40,634 bases of DNA from assembly GCA_031179495.1 (NCBI GenBank), contig JAPSHS010000008.1:1-40634 (forward strand), read 5' to 3'. The notes beneath the pieces are model-generated. The model was not told the DNA's origin and did not search any database. It saw nothing but the letters and a program-made list of their open reading frames with translations. This document shows, one piece after another, positions 16,305 to 28,228 of the stretch (within the stretch, counting starts at the first letter, position 1; every line of letters begins with the position of its first letter). A program made the translations under genes and the position numbers. This DNA comes from Kocuria sp. GTDB taxonomy: Bacteria > Actinomycetota > Actinomycetes > Actinomycetales > Micrococcaceae.

Positions 16305-16310
16305 AGGCTA
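16305..16310 (-). promoter_or_regulatory. Candidate leaderless promoter (-10) of the glycan locus
   Basis: TAGCCT on the minus strand fits TANNNT and ends 6 bases before ATG 16298; no ribosome-binding site is present. No convincing -35 is visible. This would start the whole leftward locus. Confidence 0.4.
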
Positions 16311-16417
16311 CCGGCCGTCTCCGCCCGGCGGCGCACCCGCACGCGCCGGGCGAGCAGGTGCGCCGCCCGCCCGATAACGACTCCGCACCACGCCTGGTGG
16401 CCGGGGCCGCCCGGGAC

Positions 16418-16423
16418 TAGGCT
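16418..16423 (+). promoter_or_regulatory. Candidate leaderless promoter (-10) of the small-protein pair
   Basis: TAGGCT lies 7 bases before ATG 16431 and there is no ribosome-binding site, the arrangement of a leaderless actinobacterial transcript. No good -35 is seen. Confidence 0.4.
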
Positions 16424-16430
16424 CGGGTTC

Positions 16431-16613
16431 ATGGGTCAAGCAGCCGGCCGTGACAGCTCGTCGTGGAAGGACCCCTTCATGGACCATCAGCCGTCCGTCG
16501 TCACGCCGGTCGACCCGGACACCCGGAGCGCGCACCCGGTCGTCACCGGCTGCCCCACCGGGTCCGGCCCGGCGCTCGCGAGCGCCGCCGATCTCGGCGG
16601 GGTGGCGGCATGA
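16431..16613 (+). CDS. Small protein of unknown function (60 residues)
   Basis: ATG 16431 opens a 60-codon frame beginning MGQAAGRDSSSWKDPFMDHQ and ending LASAADLGGVAA. No family is recognised; there is no signal peptide, cysteine motif or membrane segment. The reading frame is supported by a -10-like box at the right leaderless distance and by the ATGA overlap with the next gene, which suggests co-translation. The frame is also open upstream, but that part is antisense to the pyruvyl transferase gene. It could be a regulatory leader peptide for the next gene. Confidence 0.5.
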   Translation: MGQAAGRDSSSWKDPFMDHQPSVVTPVDPDTRSAHPVVTGCPTGSGPALASAADLGGVAA

Positions 16614-16882
16614 GCGGCCTCGACGTCGTCCCGTCACCCGCTGGCCCCGGCACCGGGGACACGCCGGACTGCGAGACGTGCCTCGGCCCGGAGTGCGCCT
16701 TCCCGGCCGAGCTCGCCGAGCTGTCCCTCACCGAGCTGCAGGTCCTGCACAGCAGGGTCGTGTGCCAGCTCGAGCACGAGTACCTCACCGAAGCGGACGG
16801 ACCGCACCCCGTCACCCAGGACCGGCACGAGGAGCTCGTCGCCGAGCTCGAGGTCCGGGGCGGCGTCGCGACGGCGGACTGA
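16610..16882 (+). CDS. Small cysteine-containing protein of unknown function (90 residues)
   Basis: The 90-residue frame begins MSGLDVVPSPAGPGTGDTPD, has a CETCLGPEC cluster (three cysteines) near residue 22-30, then an acidic helical part with LAELSLTELQVLHSRVVCQL and a GPHPVTQDRHEELVAELEVR tail. The helix looks able to form a coiled coil; the cysteines could bind zinc or a heme/metal centre, but this is a guess. It is coupled to the upstream small gene by ATGA. Its last 71 bases overlap the 3' end of the CtaG-like gene on the other strand, so one of the two stop assignments may not reflect the conserved protein. Confidence 0.65.
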   Translation: MSGLDVVPSPAGPGTGDTPDCETCLGPECAFPAELAELSLTELQVLHSRVVCQLEHEYLTEADGPHPVTQDRHEELVAELEVRGGVATAD

Positions 16883-17672
16883 CCCGGCTCGCCCGGGCCA
16901 CCGCCGCACCAGCCCGGGGACGCCCGGCGGCGTACCACCGGGCGAAGAACACCACGAGCAGGGCGACGTGCACGGCGTCCCCGCCGTAGTACATGACCTG
17001 CGCACCGAGCTGCGCGTCGGCGGTGCCCACCCCCGGCGGAGGGTTCCCGTAGAGCCGTTTGGCCAGCACCGAGTGCACGGCCAGGAAGCCGATGAGCACG
17101 GCCGCGCGCAACCGGAACGAGGCCCGGTGCGGGTCCGGGTCCGCCCCGGCGACCGCCGCGGTGAACAGGTACCCGGCGAGCAGCACGTGGGCGTGCACGG
17201 CCGCGTGCACGAGCGCCGAGGCGTGCATCGCGGCGTACAGCCCCGTCGTGTACAGCACCCAGAGGCCCCCCGCATCGAGCGTCCCGGCCACCACCGGATG
17301 GGTCACCGCCCGCACCGGCGGGGTGCGCAGGAACCGCGTCAGGGCCCGGGCGCCGGCGACGGGCAGCGCCCGGAGCACCAGGGTCACGGGGGCGGCGAGC
17401 ACGAGCAGCAGCGGGGCCGCCATCCCGAGGAGCAGGTGCACCACCATGTGGGCGGGGAAGCTCCCGTGGGCGGCGCGGGCCAGGGGGCCGAGCAGGGCCG
17501 CTCCCGCGCAGCCGAGCCCGGCGAACCACAGGACCGTGCGGCCGGGCGGCCACGGGCTGCGGTGCCGCGACCACCACAGGGCCGCGGCGTAGCCGGCCGC
17601 GCCCGCCGCCAGCACCAGCACGGCCACGGCGTCGAGGACCGCCCAGCCCACGCCGCCGTGGTGCGGGTTCAC
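16812..17672 (-). CDS. CtaG-type cytochrome c oxidase assembly membrane protein
   Basis: A 286-residue integral membrane protein of the caa3_CtaG family (PF09678). It has hydrophobic helices at AVLDAVAVLVLAAGAAGYAA, FAGLGCAGAALLGPLARAAH, VVHLLLGMAAPLLLVLAAPV, LDAGGLWVLYTTGLYAAMHA and VHAAVHAHVLLAGYLFTAAV, and a last one at DAVHVALLVVFFARWYA. The histidines in FPAHMVVH, HASALVHAAVHAHV and GGDAVHV are the likely copper-handling residues of the family. GTG 17672 overlaps the DUF2243 stop (GTGA). The C-terminal tail after the last helix is Arg/Pro/Ala-rich and runs antisense over the end of the small cysteine-containing gene, so the true conserved part probably ends near residue 255. Role: assembly or copper loading of oxidase, by family. 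Confidence 0.85.
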   Translation of the reverse strand: MNPHHGGVGWAVLDAVAVLVLAAGAAGYAAALWWSRHRSPWPPGRTVLWFAGLGCAGAALLGPLARAAHGSFPAHMVVHLLLGMAAPLLLVLAAPVTLVLRALPVAGARALTRFLRTPPVRAVTHPVVAGTLDAGGLWVLYTTGLYAAMHASALVHAAVHAHVLLAGYLFTAAVAGADPDPHRASFRLRAAVLIGFLAVHSVLAKRLYGNPPPGVGTADAQLGAQVMYYGGDAVHVALLVVFFARWYAAGRPRAGAAVARASRVSPPSRRRPGPRARRRAPRAGPG

Positions 17673-18160
17673 CGGGCGGGCCGGGTCCGGTGGAGCACCG
17701 CCAGGCCCACCGTGAGCGCGAGCACGGCGCTGCCGATCCAGGTGACGTCGTAGAGCAGCAGGTCCACGTCGTAGCGGACCTGGTGGATCCGGAGCACCTT
17801 GTGCAGGACCACGCCGTCGAGGAGCTGGAAGCCGCCCAGACCCGTGAGCAGCCCTCCCGTCCAGCGGCCCCAGGGCGCAGGGCCCCGGCGCCGGACGTCG
17901 GCGAGCAGGAACAGGGAGCCCACCGTCACGAACCATCCGAAGGCGTGGAAGAGCCCGTCGGAGAACAGTGCGACGCCGGTGGTCGAGAGGTCGTAGAAGT
18001 GGTGCCAGTGCAGGATCAGGTGGAACACGGCGAGGTCCACCACGGAGGCGGCGATGCCCGCGCCCAGCAGCACGCCGGCGAGCACGCCGCGACGGTCCTG
18101 CCCGGCCGGGTCCGCGGGCTCGGGGGCGCGCCCGCTCCGGGCGGCGGAGGCGTCGGCCAT
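17669..18160 (-). CDS. DUF2243 four-helix membrane protein
   Basis: The 163-residue product has about four hydrophobic helices and the family motif LAVFHLILHWHHFYDLS, with several histidines at the membrane face. It also has LFSDGLFHAFGWF, a second His-containing helix GGFQLLDGVVLHKVLRIHQV, and LLLYDVTWIGSAVLALTVGL. DUF2243 (PF10002) genes are commonly found next to CtaG genes; here they overlap by 4 bases. The histidine-rich helices suggest metal or heme contact, but function is unproven. ATG 18160 has a GAAGGAG site. The N-terminal 25 residues are Ala/Pro-rich and cytoplasmic. Confidence 0.85.
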   Translation of the reverse strand: MADASAARSGRAPEPADPAGQDRRGVLAGVLLGAGIAASVVDLAVFHLILHWHHFYDLSTTGVALFSDGLFHAFGWFVTVGSLFLLADVRRRGPAPWGRWTGGLLTGLGGFQLLDGVVLHKVLRIHQVRYDVDLLLYDVTWIGSAVLALTVGLAVLHRTRPAR

Positions 18161-18265
18161 CGGGAGCTCCTTCGGTCGGGGCGTCGGTCGCCTCCAGCCT
18201 AGGCACCGTCGGCCTGCTGTCCAGGGACGACGGCCCGGGGTCGGACCGCGGCCGGACCCGGATGG

Positions 18266-18271
18266 TTCAAT
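18266..18271 (+). promoter_or_regulatory. Candidate leaderless promoter (-10) of pepN
   Basis: TTCAAT ends 6 bases before the GTG at 18278, with no ribosome-binding site between. It matches four of six TATAAT positions but lacks the second A, so it is weaker than the other examples in the window. Confidence 0.25.
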
Positions 18272-18277
18272 GGCACC

Positions 18278-20890
<2,613 letters not shown>

Positions 20891-20905
20891 CGGCGGCCCG
20901 CCGGC

Positions 20906-20929
20906 CGGGCCCTGCCGGTCCGGGGCCCG
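20906..20929. terminator. Hairpin between convergent pepN and the 67-residue gene
   Basis: CGGGCCC (20906-20912) and GGGCCCG (20923-20929) form a 7-base perfect stem with a 10-base loop, 16 bases after the pepN stop. There is no T-tract. It could end transcription from either side. Confidence 0.45.
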
Positions 20930-20955
20930 CAGGACGGGGACGGTGCTGCGGAGCC

Positions 20956-21159
20956 TCAGCCGGTCCGGCGGCCCGAGCGGCGCAGCACGCGCTCGACGGC
21001 GCGCTGGGCGTCCTCGTTGGACTTGAAGACCCGCCGGTCCAGGCTCTGACCGAGCGACATCGACGAGTTGCCCATCTGCAGCACGTTCACCGTGGAGTCG
21101 TTGGGGCGCTCGCGGCGCGGCTGCGGCGACTGCGGGCCGGTCCGTGCGTCATAGGCCAT
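20956..21159 (-). CDS. Small conserved protein (67 residues), unknown function
   Basis: The frame MAYDARTGPQSPQPRRERPN continues with DSTVNVLQMGNSSMSLGQSL and ends in a basic helix, SNEDAQRAVERVLRRSGRR. It looks like a real small cytoplasmic protein with a flexible proline-rich start and an amphipathic C-terminal helix. I do not recognise a named family. ATG 21159 is preferred to the frame opening at 21207 because an AAAGGA site lies upstream and a TACACT -10 box lies within the would-be extension. Confidence 0.65.
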   Translation of the reverse strand: MAYDARTGPQSPQPRRERPNDSTVNVLQMGNSSMSLGQSLDRRVFKSNEDAQRAVERVLRRSGRRTG

Positions 21160-21184
21160 GGTGGGTCCTTTCCGTGACCCCTCC

Positions 21185-21190
21185 AGTGTA
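21185..21190 (-). promoter_or_regulatory. Candidate promoter (-10) of the 67-residue gene
   Basis: TACACT on the minus strand, 25 bases before ATG 21159, fits TANNNT and leaves room for a short leader with the AAAGGA site. The -35 region is weak. Confidence 0.4.
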
Positions 21191-21225
21191 GGAGACCGCC
21201 GGCCCACTGAACAGGGCGCCGCCGG

Positions 21226-22650
21226 TCACGGCCCGTGCCGCCGCGCCCGCGCCGTGTAGCGGCCCCGGTCCACGGCCCGCCGGACCCACCAGGTGCGCCC
21301 GACCAGCACGAGCGAGAGCACGTGCAGGAGCAGCAGCAGAGCCCAGTAGGCTCCGGCCGCCCCCGGGGTGAAGGGCACCGAGGCCGCGCCGGCGAGCATC
21401 AGCATGACGAAGGCCTCCAGGTTCAGCGCGTAGCGCAGCGGTCGCATCACCCGCACCGAGAGGTCGTGCTCGGGCTGCCGGTTGATCCACGACAGCAGCA
21501 CCGCCACCACGGACATCACGATCGAGGCCGCCGCGGACGGCACCTGCCAGCCGGGCCCCAGCACCCGGTCGGGCACGGCCGCCACGAGGCCCACGAGCAG
21601 CAGGACCGCGGTGATGAGGCACACCGCCACGGAGGCGAACGCCGTGATCCCCTGCCGGGCCGGCAGGATCACCATCTCGCAGAAGGCGTCGTCGAACCGG
21701 GACGTCGGCCGCAGGGCCAGGTGGCCGCGGACGGCGCCGGGCCACCGGCGCACGGTCCGGTCCTCGGCGAGGATCCGGTCCACTGCCCGGTCCGGACCCG
21801 CGGGGGTGTCGGCCCTGTCGTCCTCGGCGGAGAGGACCGTGAACTCGTGCAGCCGGACCTCCGCGGGCACCGTCAGCTCCAGGTGGAAGCTGCGGCAGGA
21901 CGCGAGGTCGTGCAGGCCGACCCGCCCCACCCAGGGCTTCCAGCAGTGCCGCAGCCGGTCCCGCGCCCGGGGACGGTGGCCGGCGGCGTACTGCTCGTCC
22001 ATCGCGTACTTGAGCACGAGCCGTCGTCCCACCAGCTCGGCCGGCAGCGCGAAGGTCAGCAGGAAGCCCCGGGCCAGCTGATCGGCCACCGTCGTGAACA
22101 GCGCGAAGTCGCCGTCCCAGTCCTCGGCGTCCTCGGCCGGGAGCCGGCCGAGGACGATGAGCTCGTGCACGACCGCGCGCAGGTGCTCGCAGTGGGCCCA
22201 GAAGCGATCCAGGGCGTCCTCCACGAGCAGCTCGGGGACGTGCACGATCGCGGGCACGTGCTGCTCGGCCAGGACGGCGGCCTCCGCCGGGGGGAGCTGC
22301 TCCGGGATGAGCCCGCGCAGCAGCGCCTCGGCGAGCGCCCCGTTGTCCTCGGTGCTGAGCACGGGCGCGGGCTCGCCCTCGCACACGGCGTCGAAGCTGC
22401 GCAGGGGCTGCTTGGCCTGGATGGTCACGGGCACCAGGAGCCGGCCGGCGGCGTCGGCCGGCCACGGGTCGTGGGCGGCGAGGTCCACGTCGAGGGAGAC
22501 CTTCCGCCGGGTGACGCCGTCGGGGCTCATGAGCACGGACTCCACGCGGCGGTGGATCCAGTCGCCGGGGCTGAGGAACAGCGTGCGCAGCACGTCGACG
22601 TCCACGGCCGTGCGTGCGGGCTCGGGCGGGGGGACCTGGCCCTGCGGCAT
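21226..22650 (-). CDS. Unknown protein with a large soluble part and four C-terminal membrane helices
   Basis: The 474-residue protein has about 330 residues of soluble, acidic sequence and then four hydrophobic helices: FASVAVCLITAVLLLVGLVA, SAAASIVMSVVAVLLSWI, NLEAFVMLMLAGAASVPF and YWALLLLLHVLSLVLVG. The soluble part looks to be a beta-rich domain (HRRVESVLMSPDGVTRRKVS, LLVPVTIQAKQPL) followed by SFHLELTVPAEVRLHEFTVL. I do not recognise a family. ATG 22650 has a GAGAGGAGG site. It is divergent from the HIRAN/ABC1 kinase pair, which also has paired C-terminal helices, but a functional link is not shown. Confidence 0.75.
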   Translation of the reverse strand: MPQGQVPPPEPARTAVDVDVLRTLFLSPGDWIHRRVESVLMSPDGVTRRKVSLDVDLAAHDPWPADAAGRLLVPVTIQAKQPLRSFDAVCEGEPAPVLSTEDNGALAEALLRGLIPEQLPPAEAAVLAEQHVPAIVHVPELLVEDALDRFWAHCEHLRAVVHELIVLGRLPAEDAEDWDGDFALFTTVADQLARGFLLTFALPAELVGRRLVLKYAMDEQYAAGHRPRARDRLRHCWKPWVGRVGLHDLASCRSFHLELTVPAEVRLHEFTVLSAEDDRADTPAGPDRAVDRILAEDRTVRRWPGAVRGHLALRPTSRFDDAFCEMVILPARQGITAFASVAVCLITAVLLLVGLVAAVPDRVLGPGWQVPSAAASIVMSVVAVLLSWINRQPEHDLSVRVMRPLRYALNLEAFVMLMLAGAASVPFTPGAAGAYWALLLLLHVLSLVLVGRTWWVRRAVDRGRYTARARRHGP

Positions 22651-22743
22651 CCGCGCCTCCTCTCCGGACCCGGTCCGGCTCTCGTCCCGGGGCGCGCACC
22701 GGGGCCCGCCCCGGTGCGCTGAATCGCGCTGCCGACGGTGCCC

Positions 22744-22757
22744 CGATCATCGATCAT
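22744..22757. repeat. Tandem heptamer in a divergent intergenic region
   Basis: CGATCAT occurs twice head to tail at 22744-22750 and 22751-22757, in the 214-base space between two divergent genes. It is one of the few AT-richer patches here and might be a regulator site. Direct TTGACG repeats also occur at about 22834-22847. No more can be said. Confidence 0.3.
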
Positions 22758-22864
22758 TGCACCAGCCGGCCCGGACACCGTAGGGGCCCGGCGATGAACG
22801 GGGTGCCCCGGGAATCGTGAGAAGCTATTGACGACTTGACGCCCCAGCTCCACCGAGGGAGACC

Positions 22865-24018
22865 ATGACCGACTACGCGCTCAACGACCGCGGCTCTCTG
22901 GAGATCGTCACGGAGAACTTCTACGACACCGAGATCATGCGGGTGTTCGGCGGTCTGTCCTTCGGCAAGCTGCGCACCTGGACGGGCAACGCGGCGCTGG
23001 TCCCGGAACCGGACAACCCCTTCGACCCGCACACCGTCTCGGTGCGGATCGGTCCGAACAAGATCGGCCACCTCGCCCAGCAGGACGCGCAGCGGTACTG
23101 GCCCTACCTGGCCCGCGTGATCGCCTCGGGCTACACGCCGGTGGCCCCGCTGAAGCTGGACGCCACCGTGCTGCGCCAGGACGGGCAGGCGGAGGTGGAG
23201 GCGACGGCGCGGCTGTCGATCGCGGCCCCGGACCTGCTGTTCCCGCTGAACACGCCCCCGACGCACGCGGCGGTGCTGCCGCAGGGGCCCTCCATCAAGG
23301 TCCTCGACGAGCAGGAGTTCGCCGAGTACCTGCACAGCGTCGTCCCGCCGTCCGGGGAGGGCCGCGTGATGCTGACCCTCGAGACCAACAAGGTCAGGAA
23401 CCACCACGGGCAGGTCCTCGACATCGTGGACGTGCTCTACGAGCGCCGGCAGGTGGGCCGGCTGTCCACCCAGATGTCCCAGCAGTTCATCCCGATCATC
23501 GACCACGCGTTCCAGCACGAGCTGCTCACGGCGGTGTGGGGCACGATCCGCGGCTCCGCCTTCGAGGTGTCGATGACGATCCAGGCCGCCCGCCCGGAGG
23601 AGATCCCCGCGGAGTGGTTCGAGCACCTGCCCAACGACGTCCCCGAGCTGCTGCCGCCCGCCGAGGACCACCCGGTGCCGGACGCCTACGTGCCGGCCGA
23701 GGCGGACCGCTCCCGCAACGCCAAGAAGTGGCGCAAGGGCCTGACCGTGTCCGGCGCGGCCGCCTCCGCCCCCGAGCGCTCCGCCCACGACGACGACGTC
23801 AGCGCCCACCGCTCCTCCGCCCGGCCTCGCTCCCGTGCGCTGGGACGGGTGGGCATGGCGGTGTGGGCGCTGCTGGCCATGACCCTGCTGCTGGCCGGGG
23901 TCGGCGCGGTCTTCCTGGGGATCGAGCCGCTGGTGAGCGCGCTGTGCTTCATCGTGGCGGTCGCCACCGGCTTCATGTCCTTCTACCTGACCCGGATGGG
24001 CACCGGAGTGGCCGGCCG

Positions 24019-24022
<4 letters not shown>
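22865..24022 (+). CDS. HIRAN-domain protein with C-terminal membrane anchor
   Basis: The 385-residue protein has a HIRAN-type domain at about residues 25-85, with the diagnostic PEPDNPFDPHTVSVRIG and KIGHLAQQDAQRYWP. HIRAN domains bind 3' DNA ends in HLTF/Rad5 helicases, but stand-alone bacterial forms have unknown roles. A second region (EGRVMLTLETNKVRNHHGQV to FEVSMTIQAA) has a similar layout and may be a diverged repeat. A charged linker leads to two hydrophobic helices near 330-377. ATG 22865 has a GAGGGAG site. Its stop overlaps the ABC1 kinase start by four bases (ATGA). The combination of HIRAN with a membrane anchor is unexpected for a DNA-binding role. Confidence 0.8.
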
Positions 24023-25701
<1,679 letters not shown>

Positions 25702-25806
25702 TCCCGCCCGGGAGCTCTCCCCGCCCGCGCGGTGGCACCGGACCCCGACCTCGTGGCGCGGTCCGCGTCCACCCGGCAACGCCTTCGGGAGCCGGCGGCA
25801 GCGGGA

Positions 25807-28149
25807 TCAGTCCAGGACCACCGTCCGGCCGACGACCACCGCGTCGGCCGTGAGGTCCCCGTCCGTCCCCACCCCGGGCGGCCGGGGCCGGAAGCCCGGC
25901 ATCCCGTCCAGGCCGTGGCTGACGTCGAGGACGCGCACGGAGGCCGGACCGCCCCCGGCGAGCACCAGGCGCAGCGTGACCCCCTCGGGGGGAGGCGCGA
26001 AGAACCAGGCCTCGAACCGGCCCCGCTCCCCCCGCGTCTCGGCCTCCCGCCCCATCAGCTCGGCTCCCAGCACCGTTCCGTCCGGGACGCTCACGTGGAC
26101 CGAGTGCACCGTCCTCCGCGGCTCGATCCGCAGCAGCACCGTGCGCTCGCCCCCCTCCGTGCGGTCCGACTCCACGCGAAGCCGCGGGGCGGGCAGTGCG
26201 GCCGCCCGCGCCGGACCGGCCGCCAGGTCCCCGCCCAGCACCGGGAAGCTGCGTGCGAGATCCTCCCGTGCCGTCACGTAGGACGCCGCCCAGTCCCCCG
26301 GCCGGCGGTCGGCGCTGACCCACCGGGCCCGGCCGGTGTCGGCGTCCAGCGCGTAGGCGAGGTGGGCCGGGGCCGGGTGGGCGGGGTCGAACCGGTCGAC
26401 GGCCAGTCCGGTGACCACGCACGTGACGGCGAGCCCGGTGGCCACGAGCGCCGGGACGGCCTCCCGGACGGACGGGCCACCGCCCGGGGGCCCGTCGTCC
26501 GGGCGCACCGGGTGCGGGGTGGCCGGGCGCGGGGTGTCCGGGCGCACGGCCTCCAGCACCGGTACGAGCGCCAGGGCCAGGAGCACGGCCAGGAGCGCGG
26601 TGCTCCACACCCCGGCGAGGCCGAGCGCCGGGAGGACGAGGACCACGGCGGGCACGAGCACCAGGACCGCCACCGCGGCCCCGACGACGGAGGCGACGGC
26701 GGCCGTCCCGGCGGTGACGCCCGCCAGGACGGCCAGGCCCGCGCCGACCGCCGGAAGGACCGCCAGGTAGGCCGCTCCCGGGGCGACGGCGGCCAGTACG
26801 AGACCCGTGATCGTGAGCGACCCCAGGACGCCGAGGCGCAGCCCGCCGGGTCCGATCCGCCGCCGGACCAGCGCGTACCAGGCCAGGACCACGGCCGCGA
26901 CCAGCGCGAGGGCCGCTGCCCGGAACCACCCCGGCCGCCACGGGTCGAGCATCTGGGCGTACCCCGGACGCAGGGCCACGAGCAGCAGCCACAGCCCGTG
27001 GGCCAGCAGGGGGGCCGCGACCAGGGGCACGGCAGCGGCCCCGAGACCCGCCACCGCGCGGGGCCACGTCGCAGCGCCCCTCCGGAGCGTCACGACGGCC
27101 GCCGCCGCTGCGATCGCGGCGGCCAGCGCGGCCAGCGGCCACGTCAGGGCGGCGGAGTACTGCACCAGCCGCCCCAGGACGGGGAAGTGGGTGGCGTCGG
27201 CGCCGGTCCGGTCGGTCAGCGCGGGGACGTCGGCGTCCCCGAGCGCCCGTGCCAGGGCCAGGGCGTTGCTCCCGTGGTGCTGCAGCGTCCGTGGGTCCAG
27301 GGCCCCGGGTCGGTCCTCGGGCCGGTGGTAGGCAGCGGACCCGTCGATGTTGGCACTGTCCCATCCGGTGAACCGGTCGTCGTGGGCGAAGATGCCGAAG
27401 TCCGTGGTGTGGGCCATCCGTTGGCGGAACTCCCCGGCGAAGCTGGTGGCGACGGGGTGCGGTGCGACGGCACCGAGCAGGGCGACGAGCGGGGCGCCGC
27501 CCGGGGTGGTGCTGTGCGTGATCACCGGGCCGGCGTTGCCGCGCGCCTCGAGGTTGAGCAGCACTCCCCCGTCCGCGGCCAGGGGATGCCGGCCCACGAA
27601 GGCCTCGGCCCCGAGCAGGAAGGTCTCCTCCGCGTCGGTGAGGACGAACACGACGTCGTTGCGCGGACGGGGGCCCTGGGTGAGGGCCCGCGCGGTCTCC
27701 AGCAGCGCGGCCACAGCGGCTCCGTCGTCCGCCGCACCCGGGGTCAGGGGCTGCGTGTCGTGGTGGGCGACCAGGAAGACGCGGCCCGTGGGACCGGTGC
27801 CGGGCAGGACCGCCACCACGTTGTGCACCGGAGCCGCGGCGAAGTACTCCCGGTCGGACCCGGTCGACCCCACGGCCTCCTGGCTCGCCGACTCCAGGCC
27901 CAGCCCGGTCAGCACCGACTCCAGGTAGGCACGGACCTCCGCCGCGGCGGGGCTGCCGGCGGGCCGCGGCTCCGCCGCGATCCGCTCGAGGTGGGCCTGG
28001 GCCCGCGCGGCGCTGAACTGCTCGGCCGGCGCGCCCGCGGGCAATGGAGCCGGGGGCCGCACGCCCAGCGCGCTGCCCACCGCGGCCACGGCCAGGACCA
28101 GGAGGGCGAGCAGACCGGCGAGCGCACGGGACCGGGGCTGGAGGTCCAT
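25807..28149 (-). CDS. Multi-spanning M28 family zinc peptidase (ERMP1-like)
   Basis: The 780-residue protein starts with a signal-anchor helix (ALAGLLALLVLAVAAVGSAL). It then has an M28 aminopeptidase domain (about 45-330) with VAHHDTQP (metal His129, Asp131), GAADDGAAVA (Asp141), TDAEETFLLGAEAF (Glu174/Glu175) and NLEARGN, and a later His in SAAYHRPEDR. About eight membrane helices follow, and then a C-terminal extracytoplasmic beta-rich domain of about 230 residues. This layout is that of ERMP1/vacuolar membrane proteases. The catalytic part should face outside. The gene stands alone 79 bases downstream of the aldehyde dehydrogenase, beyond a strong hairpin. Substrate unknown. Confidence 0.9.
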   Translation of the reverse strand: MDLQPRSRALAGLLALLVLAVAAVGSALGVRPPAPLPAGAPAEQFSAARAQAHLERIAAEPRPAGSPAAAEVRAYLESVLTGLGLESASQEAVGSTGSDREYFAAAPVHNVVAVLPGTGPTGRVFLVAHHDTQPLTPGAADDGAAVAALLETARALTQGPRPRNDVVFVLTDAEETFLLGAEAFVGRHPLAADGGVLLNLEARGNAGPVITHSTTPGGAPLVALLGAVAPHPVATSFAGEFRQRMAHTTDFGIFAHDDRFTGWDSANIDGSAAYHRPEDRPGALDPRTLQHHGSNALALARALGDADVPALTDRTGADATHFPVLGRLVQYSAALTWPLAALAAAIAAAAAVVTLRRGAATWPRAVAGLGAAAVPLVAAPLLAHGLWLLLVALRPGYAQMLDPWRPGWFRAAALALVAAVVLAWYALVRRRIGPGGLRLGVLGSLTITGLVLAAVAPGAAYLAVLPAVGAGLAVLAGVTAGTAAVASVVGAAVAVLVLVPAVVLVLPALGLAGVWSTALLAVLLALALVPVLEAVRPDTPRPATPHPVRPDDGPPGGGPSVREAVPALVATGLAVTCVVTGLAVDRFDPAHPAPAHLAYALDADTGRARWVSADRRPGDWAASYVTAREDLARSFPVLGGDLAAGPARAAALPAPRLRVESDRTEGGERTVLLRIEPRRTVHSVHVSVPDGTVLGAELMGREAETRGERGRFEAWFFAPPPEGVTLRLVLAGGGPASVRVLDVSHGLDGMPGFRPRPPGVGTDGDLTADAVVVGRTVVLD

Positions 28150-28165
28150 GGCTCATTCTGTGCGA

Positions 28166-28205
28166 CGTCCCGGCCGCCGCACCAGGACGGGCGGCGGCCG
28201 GGACG
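28166..28205 (-). terminator. Strong hairpin terminator of the aldehyde dehydrogenase gene
   Basis: CGTCCCGGCCGCCGC (28166-28180) and GCGGCGGCCGGGACG (28191-28205) form a perfect 15-base stem with a 10-base loop, 24 bases after the aldehyde dehydrogenase stop. It has no T-tract, as is common in GC-rich actinobacteria. Confidence 0.75.
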
Positions 28206-28228
28206 GATCGTGACGGACCCGCCGGGCC

